This document shows, piece after piece, positions 51,561-62,313 of a stretch of 64,000 nucleotides of DNA. How positions within the stretch are numbered: the stretch's first letter is position 1; each line of letters starts with the position of its first letter. The DNA lies in assembly GCF_036032445.1 (NCBI RefSeq), contig NZ_CP107932.1, forward strand, positions 374,501 to 438,500, read 5' to 3'. Position numbers and translations under genes: made by a program. Under the pieces are notes generated by a model. It saw only the letters and a list, made by a program, of their open reading frames with translations. It did not search any database and was not told the origin of the DNA. This DNA is from Nocardia sp. NBC_00416 (GTDB lineage Bacteria; Actinomycetota; Actinomycetes; Mycobacteriales; Mycobacteriaceae).

Positions 51561-54500
51561 TCAGAACAGGGTGTCGCGCACCCGCAGCGGCCGGTAGCCC
51601 GTCGGGCCGAGCGCGGCGAGTTCGGCCTCGATGTCGACTTCGATCGCGCCGAAGAAGTTGATGTTGGCGCTGTGCGCGGGGGAGATGTGGGCCAGGACCT
51701 CGTCGTCGATGCGGTGGCCGGCCCGGCGCATCTGGGCGACCGCGAGGCCGTAGTACTCGGTGGTCCAGGCGATCACGGCGTTGGTGGCCAAGGTCAGACA
51801 CCACGCCTTCTCGGTCTGGTCGGCGAGCTGGCGGGCCCGGATCGTGCCTTCGTGGGCGTAGAGCAGATCGCGGCGCAGCGCGTGCAGGGATTCGCCCTTG
51901 TTGAGCTGGCGGGTGATCTTGCGCCGGTAGCCCGGATCGGCCAGGTACTTCGCGGCGTAGATCGTGCGCCGCAGCGCCCCGTACTCCTTCAAGGCAGCGG
52001 CCAGCGTGTTCTGGCGCCCCGACGCCGAGAGCTTGCCGACCAGCAGGGAGGCGGTGGCGTGCCCGAACTTCAACGACCCGGCCAGCCGGAGCAGGTCGTC
52101 CCAGTGCCCGGCGATCAGATCGAGGTTTGCCTTGCGGGTCAGCAGCGGGCCCGCGTGCGGGAACCGGGCCTCGGCGGTGCCGCGCGGGCCCGGCCGGTAG
52201 AGGGTGATCCGGCCCAGGTCCCGGATCCGCGGGGACAGCTGCATGCCGAGCAGGTCGAACAGGCCGAAGTTGACCAGGGTGACTCCGTGGGTGTCGGTGG
52301 CGTGTTCGGTGATCGGCAGATCGGTGGCGTTGCCGAGGATCTCGTCGAGCACGTAGTGAGCTTCGCGGCGCGTGGCGACGATGATCTTGGTGCCGTACGT
52401 GGCGTGGGTGTCGGTGACATGGGTATAGGTCGACAGGCCCTCGTTCGCGAAGTAGCGGCTCATCGGCCGCGCGGTCGTGGACTTTCCGCGTGTCGGGAAG
52501 CGCTGCCCATCGCTCGACGACAGTGTCCCGGTGCCGAACACCGGGGTCAGCGGGAGCCGCTGGTGGTAGCCGATGATCACCAGGTTGGCCGCGCGTAGCG
52601 TCTCCTCGCGCACATACCACTCGTCGGTCCAGGACAGGATGTCGTAGGAGATGCCGCAGGCCTCGGCCATCCGGGTCAACCCGAGGTTGGTCGAGTGCGC
52701 GAGCAGCACCGCGATCAGGTTGCGCTTCAGCTTCGGCGTCCGGGTCGCCTGGCCGCCGGCGTGGGTGAAGCAGTCCAGGTAGCCGGTGCGTTTGTCCAGC
52801 TCGATCAGCAGCGACACGATCGGCGCGAACGGCAACATCTCGGTCAGCTCCGCCTTGAGCGCGACCGCCTCGGCAGGAACATCCTCGGCGGTCAACGACG
52901 AGATGACCAGCTCCCCGGACTCACCGTCCAGCCGCACCGGGCCCTCGCCCTCGGCGAGCACCGCCTCCAGCTCACCCACCGCGGTATGCAGCTCCTCGAC
53001 CACGGCGGCCAGGGCGATGCCTGGATCGGCCGAGCGCCCGACCAGGCGGCAGAACTCGCCCCGATGCGGTTCCCACTGCTCGCCGGTGAGCAGGTAGGCG
53101 GCCGGGTCGGCGTAGCGGCGTGAGCCCGGCACGTACACGTCCCCGCTGCGCAGCCCGTCGCGCAGCGCCAGCAGCACGCACAGCTCCCAGTAGTGCCGGT
53201 AGGCGGTGGTGCTGCCGGACTTGCGCGCCGCATCGAGGTAGCCACGCCACTTCGCGGGCACGAACCCGGTCGGGGCCTCCTCGAAGACCTTCCGGCGCCC
53301 GGTGGCGTTGAGCTCGCGCAGCATCGCGACCGCGATCAGCAACTCGGACGCGGCGGTCCCGCCGGCGAAACCGACCGTCGACAGCACCGCCGGGGTGAAC
53401 TGGCGCAGGTAGTTGTAGGAGGAGTCCAGCGCGGCCAGATGCCCGTGATCACGCGGCAACCGGGGTTTGGCCTGGGCGAGCGCCGCCCGCAGTCGCTCCC
53501 ACCCGATCGCATCGCCGCGGATCAGCGCGCCGATCTCCTCATCGGCCACCGCCGGGTCGGTGACGATCGCCAGCAGGTCGTCGAGCAGCGCTTGGCGGTC
53601 CTCCCCCCGTCTTGCCGCGCTCGGCCAGCTCCTGCTGCATCCGGCGCTCCGCGGCACCGAACTTCGCCGAGATCGCCTGATCGAACAACGCCACGACCTC
53701 GTCGAGCACGTCGGTACCGGACTGGGCCAGCACGGTCAGCAGGATCGGGTACCGCCGCTGCGGATCCCGGCGTTCCAGCGCCTGCGGGGTCAACCGGCGT
53801 CCCATCGTGGCCAGAAACCGCCGCCGCTCGGCCGGGAGCACCGACAGATCGAGGCGATCCGCGCCCAGCCCGCGCAGGAACGCCAGCTTGTCGACCTCCG
53901 CGCGCACCGCGGCCGCCGAGGCCTCCACCGGACCGGTCGACAGCCATCGCAACCGTGAAACCCCCAGAGAGGTGTCGGTGACCAGCAGCGCGTCCAGCTC
54001 GGCGCAGCGGTCCGGGGTGAACTCGTGGGCCAGGCGGTCGTAGGTCTCGCGCTGGGCCTGCTCACGGGCGTGGGCGATGCGTTCGACCATGCTCACCGGG
54101 CCGGGACGGACAACCCGCGCCGAGATCAGATACTCACACCCCAGCCGGAACAGCAGAGTCGGGGAATCGTGCTCCATCGCCCGCGCCAGCAGGAACTCGT
54201 CGAGTTCCTTGACCTCGAGCGCACCGGCCGAACGCCAGCCTAGATACTGCGCGACCAGACGCAGATGATCGGTGCGGGTCTGAGCTCGGCGACCGTAAGA
54301 ACGGATCTCGCTACCGTCGAGGCGCAGGTGCTCGGCCAACCTGGCCACCGCGACCGGCGGGGCGCTCACCACGCGATCGGGCACGAACCCCAGCCACGGC
54401 AACGTGCACAACGCGATCGCGATACCGAGCCGATCAGCCGGACCACGCCCGCGCCCCGGATCGACGAACGCCAGATCCGCCGGCGAGAGCGTGAAGAACC

Positions 54501-54624
54501 GGAACAGCTCCTCACGGCCGATCTCCGGGAACTCCCGCAGACGCGCCAACTCCTCATCCGCGAACACCCGCGTCGCCACGAAACCGACCTCCCACACCAA
54601 CCAATAGCGCTGGGAGACAAGCAA
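51561..54624 (-). pseudogene. tnpA: Tn3-family transposase split at a G6 run
   Basis: The N-terminal part (54624 to about 53603) has the DUF4158-type start (RVFADEELARLREFPEIGRE). The C-terminal part from about 53608 has the DDE domain: SWTDEWYV, GLFDLLGMQLSPRIRDL, and NINFFGAIEVDIE near the end. The frames meet at six C (53603-53608, G6 in mRNA), where AERGKTG must switch to RGEDRQALLDDLL. A one-base change or ribosomal slippage at the run would restore about 1,020 residues, close to the normal Tn3 size. As written it is disrupted. Confidence 0.9.
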
Positions 54625-54682
54625 ACCAGCAGTCCGCCTCCACCGCAGGCCGAACCGGACCTCACCGGCAGTCGCGCTGCGG

Positions 54683-54727
54683 CTACGCCATATCCGTTGG
54701 TTTTTCGGCGGTTACTACCGGAACCCC
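54683..54727 (-). repeat. Right terminal inverted repeat of the Tn3-family transposon
   Basis: Reading inward on the minus strand it starts GGGGTTCCGG and matches the left copy over 45 bases. It lies 59 bases from the transposase start. Confidence 0.9.
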
Positions 54728-54878
54728 AGCAATCGCCGAAAAAGCAACGGATATGCCCATTCCCCTGGCCGCTGTAGTCGTAAAGAAGAGACCGAGCAGG
54801 TCGGAGCGGACTTCCAGCAGTGCTCCGATCAGTAAGGACGTCATATCCGCCCGATTTTCGGCGGATACTACGGCAACC
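54728..54878. mobile_element. 150-bp relic with inverted-repeat ends
   Basis: Directly outside the transposon, CGCCGAAAAAGCAACGGATA (54734-54753) is a left-type inverted-repeat core. 54842-54878, ending CTACGGCAACCC, is a right-type copy close to the one at 29557. Together they bound a 100-base non-coding core, like a miniature element or a fused pair of transposon ends. Confidence 0.55.
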
Positions 54879-54991
54879 CGGTGTCTCGCGATCCACGCTC
54901 TTCAAACACCTTCCGGAGCTGCGGAAGGGCCAGGTCACAGCAGGTGGTATGCGGTAGTGCCGGGTGAAAATCGAAGAGTGTCCGGGTAATT

Positions 54992-55031
54992 GGTGAGTGG
55001 GTCCATCGTTGCAGCGATGGACCCACTCACC
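54992..55031. repeat. 40-bp imperfect palindrome hairpin
   Basis: Arms of 17 bases (54992-55008, 55015-55031) pair fully around TTGCAG. It shares GTGGG and CATCG words with the hairpin at 45980. Confidence 0.75.
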
Positions 55032-55169
55032 TCACAGTGTCGGCTCGTCCGGGTCTAGGGAATAGAGGGAGCGGGCCGGGGGCGGGCGTTGTCGGATGTT
55101 CACCGATGTAGCTATCGAGCCGCCCTTACTCAGTGTCGGTTCCGTGTGTTGCCGCGTCTAGGCCGCGTT

Positions 55170-56078
55170 TCATAAGTCGTGGCCGGATAACCACAGGTTG
55201 ATTGCGGCGACGCGGACCGTGGCCAGGTAGCGGACAGCGAGTTTGTCATAGCGGGTGGCGACTGCGCGGTGCTGTTTGAGGCGGCTGATCGTGCATTCCA
55301 CGGCGTGGCGCAGTTTGTAGAGGTTCGGGTCGAACGCTGGCGGCCGGCCGCCAGCGTTTCCTTTGGCCACGCGATGCGCTGCCTGGTCCGCCTTGATCGG
55401 GATGGTTGCCTTGATCCCGCGTTGCCGCAGGTAAGCACGGTTGGCCGCCGAGGAATAGGCTTTGTCGGCCAGGACCCGATCCGGTCGCGACCGGGTGCCA
55501 CCGACCCCGAGTCGCGGCACCCGTATTTCGCCGAGCACCGTCGTGAACTGCGGGCAATCGGCCCACTGACCAGGTGTGATCACCAGAGCCAACGGCCGCT
55601 GGCCCTGGTCGGCGGCCAGATGCAGCTTCGTGGTGAACCCACCCCGCGACCGTCCCAGACCGTGGTCAGCGGGTTCGTCGTCGAAACCACCCGCCGGTTC
55701 GACCTGACCGTCGAAGTCGCGGCGGGCACCCGCCGCATGCTGGTGCGCACGGGCGATCGTGGAGTCCACGCTCACCGTCCACTCGATCTCGCCGCCCGCG
55801 TCGGCGTGGGCTTGCAGCGCGGTCAGTATCGATTCCCACGTGCCGTCACGCTGCCAGCGGCGGAACAACCCGTACACCGTCTGCCACGGCCCATACGTTG
55901 TCGGAATATCACGCCACGGGCTGCCGGTCCGGATCCGCCACCGGATCCCGTCGATCAACCGGCGTTTCGACCACCGCGGTGGCCGACCCGGCTTCATACC
56001 AGCAGGTAGTAGCGGTTTCAGTTTCGCCCACTGAGCATCAGTCAGATCCGCACGGCACGTTGCCGTTACGCTGTTCAC
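55170..56078 (-). CDS. IS5-family transposase
   Basis: The 302-residue DDE transposase begins with GTG at 56078, with [20 protein letters not shown] and [19 protein letters not shown]. The acidic residues are in [23 protein letters not shown] and [20 protein letters not shown]. It is complete and related to the copy at 29822. The start codon is preceded directly by a stem arm shared with copy 1. Confidence 0.93.
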   Translation of the reverse strand: MNSVTATCRADLTDAQWAKLKPLLPAGMKPGRPPRWSKRRLIDGIRWRIRTGSPWRDIPTTYGPWQTVYGLFRRWQRDGTWESILTALQAHADAGGEIEWTVSVDSTIARAHQHAAGARRDFDGQVEPAGGFDDEPADHGLGRSRGGFTTKLHLAADQGQRPLALVITPGQWADCPQFTTVLGEIRVPRLGVGGTRSRPDRVLADKAYSSAANRAYLRQRGIKATIPIKADQAAHRVAKGNAGGRPPAFDPNLYKLRHAVECTISRLKQHRAVATRYDKLAVRYLATVRVAAINLWLSGHDL

Positions 56079-56136
56079 GAGGTCTCCGGTTGGTTTCCGG
56101 TTGTGCTTGGTCGTTCAACCAACTACCGGAGACCTC
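56079..56136. promoter_or_regulatory. 12-bp stem directly before the transposase start (copy 2)
   Basis: GAGGTCTCCGGT (56079-56090) pairs with ACCGGAGACCTC (56125-56136); the first arm touches the start codon. The same arms occur in copy 1. Confidence 0.75.
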
Positions 56137-56282
56137 GCCACATCACCAACTTCTCAACCCGGACAACGGGTTCCATCCCACACCATCGGGCTTATGAAAC
56201 GCGGCCTAGTCTCGGGATGGGACCGCGCCGGTCCCATCGTCATCGAAATCGAATACCTCCGGGTAGGTCGAGAGGTTGTTGT

Positions 56283-58517
<2,235 letters not shown>

Positions 58518-58550
58518 CTACTGCCGGCGCGGGACCGTAGCCTGACTGAC

Positions 58551-59435
58551 GTGGACAGCAGCAACGAGATCCGTGAGTTCCTGGCCACCCGGCGAGCCAG
58601 GATCACACCCCAGCAAGCGGGTATGGCTACCTACGGGCGACGCCGCGTCCCCGGCTTGCGACGCGAGGAAGTGGCGATGCTCGCCGGGGTGAGCACCGAC
58701 TACTACGCGCGTCTGGAACGCGGAAACCTCACCGGAGTGTCCGACAGCGTGCTCGACGCCATCGCCGTAGCTCTGCGCCTGGACGAGGCCGAACACGCCC
58801 ACCTGCGTGACCTGGCCCGCACCGCCAACACCACCTCCCGCACCCGCGGGCGCCGCCCCGCCGCGCGAGAGGTTCGAGCCAGCGTGCGCCGGATCCTGGA
58901 CGGCATGACAGAGGTTCCGGCGATCGTGATGAACGAGCGCCTGGACCTGCTGGAGGCCAACCGGCTGGGCCGGGCCCTGTACCTGCCGGTGTTCGCCGAC
59001 CCGGCACGGCCGGTGAACCTCGCCCGGTTCTGTTTCCTGGACCCGCAGGCCCGAACGATCTACCCGAACTGGGACGAGGCAGCCAACACCACCGTGGCGA
59101 TGCTGCGCACCGAAGCCGGCCGCAACCCCTTCGACCGCGACCTGTCCGACCTGATCGGGGAACTGTCGACCCGCAGCGATATCTTCCGCAACCGGTGGGC
59201 CGCCCACAACGTGCGCCTGCACCGCGCGGGCACCAAAACCTTCCACCACCCTGTCGTCGGTGAACTCACTTTCGCCTTCGAGGTCATGGCATTGTCCGCC
59301 GACACCGGACTGACCCTGACCGCCTACACCCCCGAACCCGCCAGCGCCTCCCACGACGGTCTCGCACTGCTCGCCAGCTGGGCCGCCACCCAAGATCAAC
59401 TCGATCCGCAGACCTCTCGCCCCGCCGAGCACTGA
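58551..59435 (+). CDS. XRE-family regulator with MmyB-like domain
   Basis: GTG 58551 gives 294 residues. Residues 1-75 hold the helix-turn-helix with the MmyB-type lead RRRVPGLRREEVAMLAGVST followed by DYYARLERGN. The second domain has VMNERLDLLEANRLGRALYL, RFCFLDPQARTIYPNWDEAA and a late TGLTLTAYTPEPAS. It is divergent from the aldo/keto reductase gene and followed by an F420-type oxidoreductase, either of which may be its target. Confidence 0.92.
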   Translation: MDSSNEIREFLATRRARITPQQAGMATYGRRRVPGLRREEVAMLAGVSTDYYARLERGNLTGVSDSVLDAIAVALRLDEAEHAHLRDLARTANTTSRTRGRRPAAREVRASVRRILDGMTEVPAIVMNERLDLLEANRLGRALYLPVFADPARPVNLARFCFLDPQARTIYPNWDEAANTTVAMLRTEAGRNPFDRDLSDLIGELSTRSDIFRNRWAAHNVRLHRAGTKTFHHPVVGELTFAFEVMALSADTGLTLTAYTPEPASASHDGLALLASWAATQDQLDPQTSRPAEH

Positions 59436-59476
59436 ACGCTCGCGGTAGTCCAGCGACCGATGAATGGAGAACCTAT

Positions 59477-60391
59477 ATGTCCGCAGGCAGCAGCGAGTCC
59501 CCGACCGGCGCGGCGACCGACCGGATCCGGATCGGTGCGGTCTACCCCCAGACCGAACTCGGCGGAGACCCCTCCGCCGTGCGGCGATTCGGCAAGGCGG
59601 TCGAGGACCTCGGTTTCGACTACCTCCTCGCCTACGATCACGTCCTGGGCGCCGTACACGCCGACCGAACGCCGCCACTGACCGGCCCCTACACCGAACA
59701 CGATCCGTTCCATGACCCGTTCGTCCTGTTCGCCCACCTCGCCGGCATCACCGAACGGATCGGATTCGCCACCGGCGTGCTGATCCTGCCGCAACGCCAA
59801 ACCGCCCTCGTCGCGCGGCAAGCCGCCGACGTCGACCTGCTCTCCGGCGGCCGACTACGACTCGGAGTCGGTGTCGGCTGGAGCCCTGTCGAATACGAAG
59901 CCCTCGGCCAGGACTTCCGCACCCGCGGAACCCGGCAGGAAGAGCAGATCGACCTGCTACGTCGCCTGTTCACCGAACCTGTCGTCGACTTCTCCGGCCG
60001 CTTCGACCGTGTCGACCGAGCGGCCCTAATTCCCAAACCCGTGCGTCCGATCCCGATCTGGCTCGGCGGAGCCTCCGACAAAGCACTCGACCGCGCCGCC
60101 CGCCTCGCAGACGGATTCGTCTTCTTCGGCGCCACCGGCATCGACACCGCGGTCGACTCCTGGAACCAATTACGTGAACGCCTCCGAACAGCCGGCCGGA
60201 GCACCGAAGACTTCGGCGCGGAATACGTCGCCCTCAGCCACGGCAGCGAAACCGTCGCCACCGAGATCGCCACCTGGAGCGCAGCAGGCGGCACCCACGC
60301 CGCCGTAGCGACCATGGGCTTCGGGCTCGACTCCGTCGATGCTCACATCGACTACCTCACCACGGTCGCGGACGCACTGAACCTCATCTGA
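59477..60391 (+). CDS. LLM-class F420-dependent oxidoreductase
   Basis: The 304-residue protein is a luciferase-like monooxygenase: GAVYPQTELGGDPSAVRRFG, FDYLLAYDHVLG, RIGFATGVLILPQRQTALVA, LRLGVGVGWSPVEYEALGQD and PIWLGGASDKALDRAARLAD. The plan fits the F420-dependent TIGR03619-like groups that reduce or oxidise xenobiotics or alcohols. The ATG follows GGAGAA by about 8 bases. It lies 41 bases behind the XRE gene, so both may be one operon. Confidence 0.92.
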   Translation: MSAGSSESPTGAATDRIRIGAVYPQTELGGDPSAVRRFGKAVEDLGFDYLLAYDHVLGAVHADRTPPLTGPYTEHDPFHDPFVLFAHLAGITERIGFATGVLILPQRQTALVARQAADVDLLSGGRLRLGVGVGWSPVEYEALGQDFRTRGTRQEEQIDLLRRLFTEPVVDFSGRFDRVDRAALIPKPVRPIPIWLGGASDKALDRAARLADGFVFFGATGIDTAVDSWNQLRERLRTAGRSTEDFGAEYVALSHGSETVATEIATWSAAGGTHAAVATMGFGLDSVDAHIDYLTTVADALNLI

Positions 60392-60413
60392 ATTGCTGTG
60401 CTCTCGCGTGAAA

Positions 60414-60448
60414 TCGGCCACCGGCGGATTGGTTCCCCCGGTGGCCGA
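60414..60448 (+). terminator. Hairpin terminator
   Basis: TCGGCCACCGG (60414-60424) pairs with CCGGTGGCCGA (60438-60448), 22 bases after the oxidoreductase stop. Confidence 0.7.
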
Positions 60449-60458
60449 CGGAGCTGAC

Positions 60459-60650
60459 TCAGCCCGGTTCGTAGCGGGCCAAGCGGCGCCGGAGTTCCAA
60501 GTTTTCTCCGTGCGCGGCTTCGAGTGCTTTGCGCAGCTCGGCGGTTTGTTTGCGGTGCTCGCGCCGTTCGTCATCGAGTCTTCGGGCCAGCGCGCGTACT
60601 GCTGAGGACGACGATCCAGTGGGTTCTTCGCAGAGGTCAACGACACACTC
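60459..60650 (-). pseudogene. Coiled-coil C-terminal fragment (DUF6262-like)
   Basis: The minus strand reads SSAVRALARRLDDERREHRK and TAELRKALEAAHGENLELRR to a stop at 60459. This charged coiled coil resembles the end of small proteins that accompany integrases. The frame runs into the HNH fragment on the other side, so the gene is cut. Confidence 0.4.
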
Positions 60651-60651
60651 A

Positions 60652-60948
60652 GTCAGGTACAGACAACACGTGGTCCCGCTCGCCGAAGCGTGGCGGTCCG
60701 GCGCCCGGGAGTGGAGCACAGAGGCGCGCGAGAAGTTCGCCAACGATCTCGGCGGCCCTCAGCTGATCGCGGTGACCGCGCGGTCCAATCGATCCAAGGG
60801 CGACCAGGATCCGGCCGCGTGGCTCCGGCCGAACACCACCTACCGATGCACATATGCGCGGATGTGGATCGCGGTGAAATCGACCTGGCACCTCACCGTA
60901 CAACCGGCGGAGAAGGTCGCGCTCACGGAAGTCCTGGCGGGCTGCTGA
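60652..60948 (+). pseudogene. HNH endonuclease (DUF1524-type), C-terminal part
   Basis: HVVPLAEAWRSGAREWSTEA with the catalytic His, then NDLGGPQLIAVTARSNRSKG and QDPAAWLRPNTTYRCTYARM form the C-terminal HNH domain of secreted actinobacterial nucleases. The signal peptide and first half are missing; the break joins directly to the coiled-coil fragment. Asn and Lys of the motif are kept, but there is no start. Confidence 0.85.
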
Positions 60949-60983
60949 ACCTTCCGGCGCCGGTCCGCGCGGCGGGCGCGCGG

Positions 60984-61193
60984 TCATCTCCGCTCGCCGG
61001 CATCCGCAGGATCCGGCAGTTCCGCTCTCTCCTCGACGACGATCTGTGCTCGCGCCGCGCCGGGATCGAACATCTCCTGGAACGGCCCGGCAAACGCTCC
61101 CCCGAGGCCGTGGTGCTTCGCCCGAATAGCCGCCCACCCGAAAAGCACCAACGGGCCGACGGTGGCGATCAGAAGTAGCAGGTCCCCGCCCAT
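60984..61193 (-). CDS. Small single-helix membrane protein
   Basis: ATG 61193 gives 69 residues: GGDLLLLIATVGPLVLFGWA is one membrane helix, then GLGGAFAGPFQEMFDPGAAR, a pattern I recall from conserved actinobacterial small membrane proteins. The frame is open further upstream to 61262 but without a better start. No function is known. Confidence 0.7.
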   Translation of the reverse strand: MGGDLLLLIATVGPLVLFGWAAIRAKHHGLGGAFAGPFQEMFDPGAARAQIVVEERAELPDPADAGERR

Positions 61194-61217
61194 GCCACCG
61201 AGCGTACCGATGAAATT

Positions 61218-61242
61218 CCTTCGCTCCGAGGAGGAGCGAAGG
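61218..61242. repeat. 10-bp-stem hairpin before the small membrane protein gene
   Basis: CCTTCGCTCC and GGAGCGAAGG enclose GAGGA, 25 bases upstream of the start of the minus-strand gene. Confidence 0.55.
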
Positions 61243-61307
61243 GCCGATGTTCCGTCGGTCACCGAACCACTCGCTCGGCGTGGCGACCCGGCCGTCCGAG
61301 TCCGCCC

Positions 61308-61367
61308 GCCGGTTGCCTGGTTCAGCCCCGAGGATCAGTAGCGGAAGCGATTCACGGTGCATCACCG
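61308..61367 (+). repeat. 60-bp dispersed repeat, copy 2
   Basis: Second copy of 35794-35854. It ends an open stretch reading ARRGDPAVRVRPPVAWFSPE and stop, the remains of the same kind of gene end. Confidence 0.75.
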
Positions 61368-61443
61368 GCCCCCGCGCGCTGCACAGCCTCCATGGTATTC
61401 GGTGCCGAAGCGGGCGCGGTCCTACACTGCCGCGACGGCGCAT

Positions 61444-62001
61444 TCAGTGGTAGAAGCTCACGAGGTCGTAGCCATGGTCTGCGCAGAATCGGACCCAATC
61501 CCGCATTTCAGCAATAGATTGCGTGACCCGATCGTCGGCGATGGCGGACAGGTCAGCGGATGCCAGCGCCTGCGCGACCGGGGTCAGCTCTGCGTGTGCG
61601 AGGTGACCGATCCCGGGAAAGTCGACGATCTCCGGCAGCACAACGGGAGAGCCCGAGTAGACGAGATCGCCAGGGTCGAACTGCACACCGATCTCGCCGA
61701 GGGCGTCGTGCACGGTTCGGAACCATGACTCGCCGACCGGATACCAGTAGGCATTCGGCAGAGCGGTGCCTGCCCGCTCGCACAGCGATTCCAGGGCGTA
61801 GCCGTAGACCGATCCGTCCGTGCCGGTGCGCGGCCGAGAAAAGAACAGCTCTTCCAGCGCCTCGGCGAAGCCGTCGGGTCTGTCCATCGACATGCTCATA
61901 TTCACCATCTGGTCGAGGTAGTCGCGTGGTTCGGCCATGAACGCGGACGGGGCCCGCAACACCTCGATATCTACCGCATACGCCATGACCCCGTACCCCA
62001 T
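61444..62001 (-). CDS. DUF7691-like protein
   Basis: ATG 62001 gives 185 residues. The start MGYGVMAYAVDIEVLRAPSA and the later YALESLCERAGTALPNAYWY and LVYSGSPVVLPEIVDFPGIG are features I recall from DUF7691 proteins of actinobacteria. These are soluble proteins of unknown function, frequent in accessory regions with toxin-immunity type genes. GTG 62007 is a possible alternative start. Confidence 0.65.
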   Translation of the reverse strand: MGYGVMAYAVDIEVLRAPSAFMAEPRDYLDQMVNMSMSMDRPDGFAEALEELFFSRPRTGTDGSVYGYALESLCERAGTALPNAYWYPVGESWFRTVHDALGEIGVQFDPGDLVYSGSPVVLPEIVDFPGIGHLAHAELTPVAQALASADLSAIADDRVTQSIAEMRDWVRFCADHGYDLVSFYH

Positions 62002-62313
62002 AACCACTCCCCACGCTCACCATTGCTGGATCGACCGGCACCAGGTGCGCCGCCAACCGCTCACGGTACGCGGGCGCAGTGACCGAAAGCGTGGGTCCTG
62101 TTGGCGATATGGCGTGCGGCTGCGGGCCTTACCCCGCCGACGGACGTGGGTGCGGGCCAGCGCCGGACCAGCCGGCGTCGGCCCACAGCAGCCCATCCAC
62201 TGCGGTGGCACGGAAAGCGGGGCCCGCGTCGGAAATTCCAATGGAATACACATATCGTCTCGTCATCGAGGCGCGTCTTCCTGGCAGGCGAATCCCATTC
62301 GTGTGGGTTGTCG
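62002..62313. other. Non-coding stretch, nothing recognised
   Basis: Short open frames exist on both strands (for example one ending at 62366 with EYTYRLVIEARLPGRRIPF) without neighbours or motifs to support them. Confidence 0.4.

Larger units (their letters stand above)
49232..54727. mobile_element. Tn3-family transposon with tyrosine-recombinase resolvase
   Basis: The 5.5-kb element is bounded by 45-bp inverted repeats starting GGGGTTCCGGTAGTAACCGC (49232-49276 and 54683-54727). The visible difference is one base. GGGG ends are typical of Tn3 transposons. Inside are a resolvase-like tyrosine recombinase, a resolution-site candidate, a methyltransferase and a frameshifted transposase whose 5' end is near the right repeat. 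No 5-bp target duplication was found (TGTTC left, AGCAA right), so one flank has been rearranged. The plan resembles Tn4430, which uses TnpI instead of a serine resolvase. Confidence 0.9.
55157..56209 (-). mobile_element. IS5-family insertion sequence, copy 2
   Basis: Perfect 19-base inverted ends CTAGGCCGCGTTTCATAAG (55157-55175, 56191-56209), with CTAG at both edges as in copy 1. It carries an intact transposase whose stop is inside the left repeat. There are no long hairpins inside the ends as in copy 1. Confidence 0.92.

Noticed and set aside
49227..54732. Five-base target duplication of the Tn3-family transposon
   Set aside because: The flanks TGTTC and AGCAA differ; the right flank is directly another transposon end.
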